A stretch of 64,000 bases of DNA from Corythucha ciliata (lineage: Eukaryota > Arthropoda > Insecta > Hemiptera > Tingidae). Positions 11,865-22,329 of the stretch are shown piece by piece. Location of the stretch: the NCBI GenBank assembly GCA_038030265.1, contig CM075941.1, forward strand, positions 12,710,001 through 12,774,000, read 5' to 3'. The position numbers were made by a program, and so were the translations under genes. A model generated the notes under the pieces. It was not told the DNA's origin and did no database searches. It was given only the letters and a program-made list of their open reading frames with translations. The stretch's first letter is position 1. Each line of letters starts with the position of its first letter.

Positions 11865-12780
11865 AAGCGGCTAATTCGTGGCAAAAATAAAGAGAACCTC
11901 CTAATTCACAGCTACAACTAAGAAAACTGCTAATTACTTCCGTCTAAAATGGAAATGAAACGCTTATCCGCGGCTGAAAATAGAGAAAAGGTTCAATTCG
12001 TGGCAAACAAGCGCTTATTACAGCAACCGAAATAAAGAAAGTCGCTGATTCGCGCGGTGGATCAATTTTTAGAAAATCCACTGATTCGCAGTCCATCGCT
12101 AAAATTAAGAAAACATTCGGCGGCTACGGTGAGAAATAGCGCTAAGTCACGGCAAAAATATTTAAAAAAGCGCTAATGGGCTGCAAAAATTGAGGAAAAC
12201 GCTACGTCACGGAAACACGCGCTCACTCACGGCTAAAATGGAGACAAACCGCTTATTCTCCATTAAAATTGAGGCATAAAACTCATTCTCTGTCACAATT
12301 GTAGAAATGCGTTAATTCGCGGCATTTGTTGGCAAGAAACACTCATTCGCAGCTATAAAATGGAGAAAAACTATAATTCGTGGATTAGGAGGCCCACTGG
12401 ATTAGGAGGAAATAATTCGCAACTAAAACTAGGGAATATATCTCGGGGCTAAAATTGAGAAGTAGCGCTAATTTGCGGCAATAGAGGTGAAGAATCGTTA
12501 ATTCACATGACTGAGAAATGAAGAAAAACGCTAATTCGAGGCTAAAATGAAGAAAAGTCTGTAACAGTCTGCTAAAATTGAGAGGGAAACGCTTATTTCT
12601 CTGATATACATTTTATAACACACACACTTATTCATGGCTAAAACTGAGAAAGACTGCGCGATGATTCCAGGCTAAAATTGAGATACATCGCTCATTCGCT
12701 TCTAGACTGGAAACGAACGCTAGTTTACGGAGAAATCTGACAAAATCCGCAGCTAGAGGGGGGGAAACGCGGTAATTTGC
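11865..12780 (+). repeat. Family A ~30-bp minisatellite, forward
   Basis: About thirty degenerate units of the form CGCTAATTCGCGGCTAAAAT followed by TGAGAAAAA. Identity between neighbours is low and indels are frequent, so the array is old. Confidence 0.75.
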
Positions 12781-12939
12781 TTGTATTAATAAGACTCTAT
12801 ATTGGCAAATTAATTTCACCGAAATTAAAATCCTTACAATGTCCATCGGCCATCGCGTGGATATCCAGTCAGGAATCTTCCTGTTTTGTGGGAGTTTGTC
12901 ATGCTTTACGCTTAGGCCGGTTAGCCAGAGTTTCGCCGC

Positions 12940-13770
12940 CAGAAAAAAGACCCCGAAACTTGCAATTTTGCTGAAATTAATAATAAAGGCCCTAATAAAC
13001 TACTATTTTCTAAGGAATTAAAACAGAAAAGTCGCGTTGCCGTGGCTGTTATAGACCATGGAACTTCCATCAATCTTTTGGGTATTCGTTATTCGTCATG
13101 CTCTGCAAGGCATTCCAACCAAGCATTTCAAACACAATGCTTGGCGCTCAGAATCTTGAAATTATACACGGCTATTCGTGAGGCCGTGAATGCTGTCGGG
13201 GTCGATCAGCCCAAATGACCTCAAAAATTTGCAAATCTGTTGAGCCAGGTTAGCCAGTTGCTTAAAACCCCCGGAAACTTCCAATTTCGCCTAAAAATGT
13301 TTTGACTTTGCGGCTGTTTGTCAGGGTGATGTCGAGGCCGGCTAGCTCTAGGTTTCCGCGTTCACTAAACTAAAAAAAATCGTTAGGTCCACGGACCCGG
13401 AGTTTAGCGTGAATACGTGGCAGTTGAGCTTGAGTTTTGAGTTGGGATCTTGATCTTGTTGATATCCCTCATTCCCAGGTTCACCGGCACTAGGCGGCGC
13501 ACGCGCTGTGAGACCGATTTTGCCACTTCTGCCTAATTGGTCCCTACATTCCCGTAAAACTTATTCACGTTAAAAATCCCCGAAACTTTCAAATGCGTGG
13601 AATTAAGACGTGAAACGGTGCAGTATCGTGAGTTTCACTGATATTTGCCTATTTTGCGATTGTTCGTCAGGGCGAAATCGTGGGAGGTTATATACCTCTA
13701 CTCCACGGGCAGCAACATCACTTTGAAAATAAGGCCCGGAACTTACTAATTCTCCTTATACTAATGGCTA
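12940..13770 (+). repeat. Family D ~31-bp units, forward, interspersed
   Basis: Units like GACCCCGAAACTTGCAATTT followed by TGCTGAAATTAA occur near 12950, 13270, 13580 and 13740. Longer GC-richer stretches containing GGCTGTTTGTCAGGGTGATG-like text separate them. Confidence 0.5.
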
Positions 13771-13850
13771 GAACATTGTTTCACAAGAAGAAACATTCTA
13801 TCAGATTTACGGTGGAACCTCTCCCAAGATAAAATCCTAGATCCGCCACT

Positions 13851-13860
13851 GGAACGTTTG
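13851..13860 (+). repeat. Right 10-bp direct repeat flanking the 11.7-kb element
   Basis: Identical copy of 11685-11694, directly after the CCGCCACT end. Confidence 0.8.
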
Positions 13861-14305
13861 CAACAATAAGCAGGACGCAACCTTAAAATCCTTTACATGG
13901 ACTATATGAAGGATGCCTAAAATCAACGTCTAATCGCTTCGAGTTTGATGGTCGCATGCAAGTTTGACGCCGCTGAGTTCGATGTTCGAATCGCTCAGTT
14001 TGACGTTAAAATTGTTGTTGTGAAGCAGCGTTGCTAATTTGACGCATTTCCCGTCAGATCTGACGAAATTATAATGTGGCTGACGTGATCAAGTTCTAAC
14101 GGATGGCGGATTTCGAAACGGGTCCCGGTAAAATTGCGGAATCGCTCAATGATTTTTATAATTATATATATATTTTTTTTAACGCAATTGAAATGGGAAA
14201 AGTGTAGGTACTCATTCATATTGCATTATGGGTAGAGATATAACTTCAATACCGAGTTTGCCAACATGGGAAGATACCATCAGCCAATTTGCTTGTACGG
14301 CATGG
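13861..14305. other. Non-coding; short GTTTGACG-type repeats
   Basis: Between about 13945 and 14070 GTTTGACG, GAGTTCGATG and CTAATTTGACGC recur about every 25-30 bases, probably another degenerate minisatellite. The rest shows nothing recognisable. Confidence 0.35.
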
Positions 14306-14775
14306 TCATTAGGCGTTTTTTCTCTCTTTTAGCCGAGTGAAATAGTGAATGAACGCATTAACTCAATTTTACTATAAAGCGTTGAAAAAACCGTGAACTA
14401 GCGCTTCAACTCGATTTAACCACTTTGCGTTTTTTTATTTTTATTTTTATTTTTTACAATTTCAGACTCGAATTAAAGCATTTTTTTTACTTCTGGCCAT
14501 GAGTTGACGCTGAGGAGCAATTTGACAAAATCCGTTTTACGGCTAAAATTGAGGAAATGCTGTGATAGGCGGCAAAATTGTGAAACGGCGCTGATTCACT
14601 GCTAAAATAGAGAAAACACGCTAATTCGCCGATACATTTGATAAAGCCTGCTAATTCACGACTGAAAATGAAGAAACGCTGTAATTTTCTGTCATAATTA
14701 AGAAAAAGCGCTAATTAACGCGGCAAAAATAGAGAAAAAGCGCTAATTTACGGGCAAAATTGAGAAAACGCAAAC
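14306..14775. repeat. Family A minisatellite with an orientation switch
   Basis: Units run in reverse (CTCTTTTAGCCGAGTGAA) up to about 14510, then forward (CGGCTAAAATTGAGGAAATG) from about 14520. This gives a head-to-head inverted array about 470 bases long. Confidence 0.65.
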
Positions 14776-15654
14776 TAAGAAAACTTGTGCTCTAAACGCA
14801 ATCAAGTCTGTGTGGCTATAGTCACTTTCTTGGAGTTGATTGCGTAATAATTCTCGAGTTTCCCCGAACCTGAAGGGTGTGAGGGGGTCCTGTATACAGC
14901 GAACAATGTCGTCACTTGTCCACCACCAACCCATCAAAAGCGTTAATTTCCCCTCGAAGACACCTTTGAAAAAGAGCCGTTGCGGGTTTTCATTATTATA
15001 TTTATTTTGTTCCACGGTTTTAAATTAATTATACTCCGAGGAATATTAATGACACAGTTTAATAAGTTTAGTAGGATCATTTAACATAGATTAGGATTAC
15101 CTTAATTGCAAGAATGATAATGAAAATTAATAGAGGGCGTTTAATTTTTCAATCCCTCACTATCATCCTCTTCTATATGGGTCATAAGATGGACGCTACA
15201 GAATGGCGGAGGGGGAGGGGGATAAATACATCGGGAGCAACTTTTTGAAAACATACACGAGTTTTAAACTCGCCTCTATACTGACAATCTTATTATGAAT
15301 AATTACACCGTCAACGTTCCCTTCCTTCTCATTCTGCAAGCTCAAAACTGTCTTCACGATAAAAAAAAAAAAACTCTCGAAATTTATTCTTCACGTCTCC
15401 CTTTTAATCCAACCCCCTCTGCCAGAGCCACTCGTTTGCATCGTTAATCAAAAGCCGCGCTTTATTATCAGGAATTAAACAAACAAAAAAAACGGAGGGT
15501 TAAAAGCTGTTGGTTGAGGCCTTGAGGGGTTTAATGAATATACACGTCATAAGGGTGAGTATACGTGTCATCTACTTTATTGCCTTCAGAGGTTATTTTT
15601 ATATACTTTTCTCGTCCATTGTTCATTTCATTTGAGGAAATAATTAAAAAATGT
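14776..15654. other. Unique sequence, nothing recognised
   Basis: No coding or transposon signal was found. It contains an A run near 15361. Confidence 0.4.
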
Positions 15655-16920
15655 AGGTACAAAAGGGCACAAAGGGTCAAATCTGATTCAGTTCACCCTA
15701 TAAAAATGCCTGACGATTCGTGCCTTGAAAATGCCTAAACAGATGAGATTTATGCCCTAAAAATAGCACTTCGGGCTCTGCGCACGCTCTAAAATTGACA
15801 AATCTGATTAAAATTCACCCTTAAAATTGCCAAACTGACTATTCGCAGCATGAAAATTCCTAAACAGACAATATTCGTGCCCTTTTAAAAATGGCAGAAA
15901 GTTCATTTCCCCTCAAAAAATTGCCAAACTGACTATTCGAGTCCGTAAAAATCGCTGGACTGACAATTCGTGTCTTAAAATTAGAAAATCTAACCCACTC
16001 GGCCCTAAAAATGGGAAAACTGATCTCGCTTCTTGAAAATGCCTAAACTGCCGATTTAATCGTGCCCTAAAAATAAGCCTAATTCACGCCCTAAAATTGG
16101 CAAACCTGGCTCAACTACACCCGATAATGGCCAAACTGAAGATTTGTAACATGATATTCGTGTCCGGAAAATTGAAATCGATCGCGTGCGGCGGCGGCGC
16201 TGCAAAAATGGCCAAACTGGGTATTCAAGTTCTAAAAACGATAATATGCGTTCTAGTAAAGGCCAAGTTGTCTATTTGTGCCTTGAAAATGGCCATCGAT
16301 TCACACCATAAAAATAGCTAAACTAGCTATTCACGTCCTAAAATTGGGATAGCTGACTGAATTGGCTCTAAAAATAGCAAAACGAACCATACACATTCCA
16401 AAAATGGGCAAACTGAACATTGTGCTTCTTGAAAAAGTCTAAACTGGCGGGTCGTGGCCAACAAATGGCCAAACCGGACTATTCAAGTGCTAAAATTTGC
16501 AAATAATATGACTCTATTGACTCTAAAAATGGCCATTCGCTGCCTAAAAATGACTTAACGGACGATTAGTTGAAAAATATCCCACACGCCATGAAAAATG
16601 GCAGACTGTTGAGTTCTCAAACATTTTCTATTCCGGGGCTATTCGCGCCCGGATTAATTTACTAATCCACACCCTAAAAACGACAAACGTATAGCAATTC
16701 GTTCCCGCACCGAACAGAGACGCCCCTCCCCCCCAACCACCATCACCAACCGATTGGTTTCTTTAATACTTTTCCGTGCTGATTCACTGACTGCTCTGGT
16801 CCTATAAAATGGCTTGACTGACTTTACGCGATCTATAAAAGTATGGCCAAACTTACTAGTATTCACGCCCTAAAAATGGCTGCAAGGACAATTCGGGCCT
16901 TGAAAATTTCAAAATCGACG
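15655..16920 (+). repeat. Family B ~30-bp minisatellite, forward
   Basis: About forty degenerate units of the form CCCTAAAAATGGCCAAACTG followed by ACTATTCGTG. This is the longest family B stretch in the window. Occasional insertions (such as 16700-16760) break the phase. Confidence 0.75.
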
Positions 16921-17159
16921 TGTTGAATTGTGTGATATTTTCAGAAACGAGAGGATCTTTTTTCGAATGTCACTGTGTGGTAATGGTCAACTTCCCAGAC
17001 TTTTTTGGGTACAGAAAGTGACTACTTTCGGAGCATGTCGGGTGAAAAAATCAATTTATCAATTTATTTGGGGTTTACATCGTAAAAAACGAAATTTGGT
17101 GGTCCCCGCGCTCGTTAAAAAAATAAAATTTCGCTGATTTTGCCAGTTCGAGGTCTTGG
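16921..17159. other. Spacer between arrays
   Basis: No clear unit structure or coding signal. Confidence 0.3.
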
Positions 17160-18130
17160 ATTTTAAAAAAACCTAATTTAGTTACGCTAATTTGGTGTTG
17201 AAATTGAGATAAATGCCTAATTCACGGCTGAAATAATTGAGAAAAATCTCTGATTTACGGACAGAAGTGAGAAAATTGATATATCACGGCTAAAAGGAAA
17301 AAAAATAGCTAATTTGCGGGGTGAAACAATTCTTGACGGCTAAAATTGAGAAAATGCGTAAATGCGCTGAAATCGCGGATAAAGTGTTTAAAAAAAACAG
17401 TGATTCGCGCCTAAAACTATGAAAACATACATTTTCGGCTTATTCAAAACGCAAGTTCGCGGCTCAATCTGAGAAAAAGTGCTAATTCACTAATAAAATT
17501 GGGGAAAATCGCTCTTTAGTGGCTAAAATCACGAATTCACGTCTAAAATGGGGAGAACATCGCTAACATTCCCAGCTATGGGGAAAAATCGCTAATTCAC
17601 CGTTAAAGTTGCGAAGAAGCGCTGATGTGTGGAAAAGAACGTGAAAGAAAACGCCAATTCACGGCTTCTAAAGGTGCAAAGTGAACAAGATCGCTAATCC
17701 ACGGCTCAATGAGAAAAATTCGCTTATTTCCGGATCAAGTTCTGAAAAAACGTTAATTCGAGGCGAAAATTGGGAAAAACTGTCATTCGTTGCTCGCTTG
17801 TGGGTTAAAATTTGTTAAAACGCTAATTCACGACTAAAATAAAAATAAATGGCTATTTAGGGGGTTAAAATTTGCTAATTTCCAGAAATAAATCTAGTGA
17901 AAATGGCAAGTCACGGTTTCCGGAGGCAACTTTGTGCCTAAAATTAGAAAATGGCGCTAATTCACGGGTAAAATGGGGGAAATCGCTCATTAGCGGCGAA
18001 AAGCAGGAAAAACAGAAAATTGGCGACTTAAATGGAGACAAATCGCTGATTCGTGGCTGAAATGGAGGCAAATCGCAGAATTCACCGATGAAATTGAGAA
18101 GACGAGGGGGGGGGGTAAACGCAAATTTGC
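17160..18130 (+). repeat. Family A ~30-bp minisatellite, forward
   Basis: About thirty units of GCTAATTCACGGCTAAAATT followed by GAGAAAAATC, strongly degenerate. Long accidental reading frames over this array are not genes. Confidence 0.75.
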
Positions 18131-19280
18131 GGCTCCTGAGAAAGCTGCTAAGGGGGGGGGGGCGCTGGTGATGAGTCTCGCGTGTTCTACGAGTATCATT
18201 TATCCAACCGCGATTTGATATTTGTGTGTGATGGTTGACGATGGGATGGAAAGGGATAGTATGCGAACTAAACTTATTGTTTAAATTTGTGTGCCCGCCA
18301 GAGAAATAGCACCTGTTGCGTGTTAATAACGAATATTTGCATCCGACATGAAGGGTGCTAGACAATGTGTTATATTACACGTACAGAGAGAGTTTCCATG
18401 ATTTATAAGGCGACCGTGTTTTCCCGCACGTCTTTCCTAGCCATTTTGAATGATGTGTAAATAGGGTGAAGGGGGGGGGTCACGAGCTCTATGAAAACTT
18501 AGGAAAACAGTGTTGGGAAAAATCCAGCCGATCCCCCGCCACTATCTACCTCGGCAACCAAAAGAAAACTTCTATCGAGAGTGTATGATTGGCGGGGGCT
18601 TGGTTGGTGGGGTTCGGTAGTGCGGGGAATCAAGGGCCAATAAAAGAAGACTGATCGAATTTCAAACTCCTTTAATTTGTTGATTTAATAGGCAATCCAC
18701 CCCGAGCGAAGTTTTTTTTTTTTTTTTTTTTTTTTTCTAAAGCAAAGTTTTGTTCAAGAAATGCACGAAGTAGTGCAAACAAGAAGAGAAAAAAGAACGA
18801 TTGTTCCACCCTCTAAATAAAAGAATTATTTCGAGAAGAAAAGCGTACGACAAACTTTCTTATTTCAGATCACCCACCCCTTAGTTGTTTACGGGCCTCA
18901 CACAGCTCCCCCCCAAATCATTAAATTTCTTCTCAACGGCTTAAGACATTCAAAAAAGTTTCAAACGTCCTCAGCTAATTTTCTCTCTCTCTCTTTCCAT
19001 ATTTTTAGGAACTTTTGAAGGCAATAAATTAAACAGGCGGAGTACTAAAATAACAAAAGCGTTTTATTGGCCCGAAAGCGTTTTATTCGGTCGAAACTTT
19101 TGGATTAATGAAAAAATTGGACACGGTGTCCAGCGTCGAAGCTGCGCTTTTCGAACCGACACCAGTGGCTGATCTAAGGGAGGGGCCTCCCTTGGATTCG
19201 AGGTCACTTGCCCAAAAAAAATCATCAAAACCTCCTCCAAAAATACCGCTGAGGAGCGGTGGTCACCCTTAATTTTAGGG
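18131..19280. other. Mostly unique sequence with a possible hAT-type end
   Basis: It includes a T run of about 25 at 18713-18737. CAGTGGCTGATCTAAGGGAG near 19149-19168 resembles a hAT terminus, but no matching right end was found. No gene was recognised. Confidence 0.35.
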
Positions 19281-19284
19281 TCAT

Positions 19285-19640
19285 ATTCTCAGAGCCCCAA
19301 AGGTCATGAGAGGTTCTCGAGAGACGCGAAATGCCAAGTTATTTAACGAAAAAAACTCTCGAAAATTGACCACGTCAAGGGCAAAATTTATGCGAAAGGT
19401 CACGACAAGGGCAAACTTTAAGCGAAACGTCACATTGTGAGGAAAAAACACTTTCGAAAGGCCGCGGCACAACGAGCAAACTACGCAAAATGCCCCACGG
19501 TGGGCAAAACTCAACATTCGGGAAAACACTCTCGTGAATCGCCACAATCAAGGTAAAATTTACGTGAAATGCCGCGTCAAAGGCAACAAATATGCGAAAT
19601 ACTTCATCATAAGAACAACGTTAAGGTGAAGTATTGTCCA
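19285..19640 (+). repeat. Degenerate ~34-bp tandem repeat
   Basis: Successive units contain GTCA(C/A)GNCAAGGGCAAA and TTTATGCGAAA text, about ten copies. The family is not clearly related to A, B, D or E. Confidence 0.5.
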
Positions 19641-20830
19641 TTTTATGAAAAAACTCTTCGGTGTAACGAAAAGCTATTGTCTGTTTTATGAGAAAACTTT
19701 CCAATTTTTTAAGCCCTCTTATAAGCTTATGAGCATAATGGTTGATTTTATGAGGAAATTTTCAGTATAAAAGGTGTTAATTTGATGACTACATCGTCAG
19801 TTTAATAAGTAAATAGTCAATTTTACGAGGAAAATGAAATAAATTGCATGAGGAATTGTCAATACTATAATGAGAAAATTACTCCTTTTTGAATGCATTT
19901 TCAATTTTTAGGAAAATTGTTAGTTCGAATTGGAAATTGTTAATTCCAAGAGGAAATCGTAAATTTTCTAGGAATCGTTAATTTTAGGACAAAATTGTCA
20001 ATTTCACGAGGAAATTGTCATTTGTATTAGTAAATTGACATTATTATTAGCGCAAATTAAAATTTTCTCATTTTGAAGCAGAGATTGTCAATTTGACGTG
20101 GAAATTGTCAATTTCACGAGGAAACTGTAACTTATCCTCGATAGTTTTATTTTTGGTCCTTGGAACATGTTAATTTTGCTTAATGACTTGATGTGCAATT
20201 GTCTTTTCGGTGATTATTGTTAATATAGTAATTTATATGTTAATATAGTAATTTATTTAGTTTATTTTGGCTTTGAACTTGTTATTTTTAGTACGAAAAG
20301 CCGATTATGCGCTAAAATGATCAATTTTAAGAGTGAATTGTAATTTTATGAGGAAATTGTCAATTTTATGAGGAAATAATATATTTTATGGGGTAATTGT
20401 CCGTGGTATGGGGAAATTGTCAATTTTATGAGGAAATTGTCAATTTAAGAGGAAATTGTCAATTTTATGAGAAAATTGTCTATTTTTTCGTGAAATTGTC
20501 CATTTATAAGGAAATTGTCAATTTTATGAGCAAATAATAAACTTTATGGGAGAATGGTACATTTTATGAGGAAATTTACAATTTTATTAAGAAATCGTCA
20601 ATTTCATGAAGAAATTGTTTACTTTACGAGGAAATTGTGAATTTTCTATGGAAGTTGTCGATTATATGAAGAAATTGTTTGTTTTTTAAAGAAATTGACA
20701 ATTTTATGAGGAGATTGTCAATTTAATGAGGAAATTGTCAATTTTATAAGGAAATTTTCAATTGTGTAGAGAAATTTTCTGTTTTACGAGGAAATTGTCT
20801 ATTTCATGAGGAGACAGTCGATTTTAAAAA
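19641..20830 (+). repeat. 20-bp degenerate tandem repeat (family C)
   Basis: The unit is GAGGAAATTGTCAATTTTAT. About 55 copies are traceable, clearest at 20330-20830 and degrading to the left. It is AT-rich with no coding potential. Confidence 0.75.
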
Positions 20831-22224
20831 CAGCTAGCTTAGGGAAATTTGTTTGCCAATAAATCAATTTCACTGGGTAGCCTATTTCAGTGACCGATTG
20901 CGCCGATTTTTCGCACTAAGAACCGTTTTTAGCTGCTTTCACTCAATAAAAAAAGTAATTTCCTGGATTACGCTCATTAAAAAACCTAATTTTGAGGGTT
21001 ACAACCGCAGTACTAGCCGTGGGACATAAGAGCTTCCCCTCCACCACTGCGCTGAGTTCAGTTCATTCGGCTGGAGGCATATTTTTGCCAAACTTATACT
21101 TGTTGTTGTTGTTTTGTTTTTTGTTTTTTCACTTTTCCGGCCTTTGGATTTTCTTAATTTTCCGATGTTTGAGAACTGTGTCTGTACAGCAACGTGTGGT
21201 ATTGGTTGGTGATGCGGGGACCGGATGGAGTCATTATGTGGCCCCCCCACCTTCAGTCCACTCTGGTTCCACGCCTGGCCGACGCTATTAGCTCGGGTAT
21301 CCGCGGCTATTGGCAGCGATGAAACTGGGCCATTTCGATTTGAAGTTGTTCATTGGGATGGAAAAACTTTCATTCACGCTTCGAAAGTTGTCTTTAAAGA
21401 GGAATTTTAGTTCCATGGTTCCGGATTTCACGTTAGATAGGATCGGGCAAAAAGTATAGTCTTTTGTGCTCCCTTTACCCCTAAAATCAGACTCTAAAGA
21501 AAGACCGAATTTGGTGGCAGTTATACCGCCTTTCGTGGGGGGGGGGGCTGCTTGCTCCCCGGACTATTTTTCAAGACAATAAACAAAAGACAGCACTTTA
21601 CTTAGATGACGTCTTTTTGAGAAATGAAGAAGGACATCAGAGGGAAGAAAAATAAAGAAGAAAAAAAAACTTTTCAAAAAGTCATTTTGATGAATTATTT
21701 AAACTCTGTGGTGCTGGAGTGTGAAGGGGAAGGAAGAGTAATTAAATTAACTTTTGATTTATCGCGAGAAATGGGTCCTGGGCCAGCCGCCTTAATGCTT
21801 CTGAATAAAAGAGCTTAAAGAGGATGTTTTGTCACAGATTTATTTTTAAAAACAAATCCCTAGATTTAACATTCAATAAAAAGACACACTTTTTTATTTC
21901 ATCTCCCCCTCCACAACCACCTCACAACTGCCCCCACCCCCTCTCTCTATAAACTACCCTTCAAGAAGTTGAATGTTTTACTGAATTAAATGCTCAACTG
22001 CTCGAAAAAAAAGAACTCTCTATAGAGGCGGAGAGGGTTCTATTTATTATTCTCCTTTCTAAAAACGTCTCAAGTCACCACGAATACCCCCCGCCCCCGC
22101 CCCTACAATTACACTCAGTGTGACGTTGGAAGTTTTAAGCCTATCAAGAGGAAGGGGGGGGAGGGATTTATATTCCGGCACAATCTTTAGCTTAAAATTG
22201 TGTTTTTTTTTGTTTTTTTTTCAG
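20831..22224. other. Unique sequence upstream of a host exon
   Basis: No confident exon or transposon was found. The last bases form a strong pyrimidine tract ending in the splice acceptor at 22221-22224. Confidence 0.4.
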
Positions 22225-22329
22225 GCAATTGGACTCGGTCGACTGGCAGTGGCGGCCGTCATTTCTCTCGCCATTTTTATTTTTCTCCTCGTTCTACTCA
22301 GGCGTAAAGCGAGAAGTCAATCAAATGAC
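22225..22329 (+). CDS. Host-gene exon encoding a transmembrane helix (partial gene)
   Basis: A T-rich tract ending in CAG precedes this 105-bp block and GTGAGT follows it, consensus-like acceptor and donor sites. The block is exactly 35 codons, phase 0 at both ends. It reads AIGLGRLAVAAVISLAIF, then a run of hydrophobic residues, then LLRRKARSQSND: a single membrane-spanning helix with a positively charged stop-transfer segment on the C-terminal side, as in a type I single-pass surface protein. The gene is on the plus strand. Flanking exons were not identified with confidence; candidates are at 40742-40798 and 41688-41870. The protein family is not recognisable from the helix alone. Confidence 0.6.

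Larger units (their letters stand above)
11695..13850. mobile_element. hAT-like non-autonomous element filled with minisatellite
   Basis: The ends are AGTGGCGGATTTA and TAGATCCGCCACT, the AGTGGCGGAT terminal motif common in hAT elements, flanked by the identical direct repeat GGAACGTTTG. The 2.16-kb interior has no transposase frame. It consists of a family A array (about 11865-12780) followed by family D units (about 12940-13770). The intact target duplication means the arrays moved here with the element or expanded after insertion. Confidence 0.75.

Noticed and set aside
11865..12780. ~30-bp repeats reminiscent of a CRISPR array
   Set aside because: Units are contiguous and degenerate with no unique spacers or cas genes, and the window is clearly eukaryotic.
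17865..18365. 166-codon minus-strand frame
   Set aside because: Half lies on family A minisatellite and the rest on low-complexity sequence; no domain or splice context.
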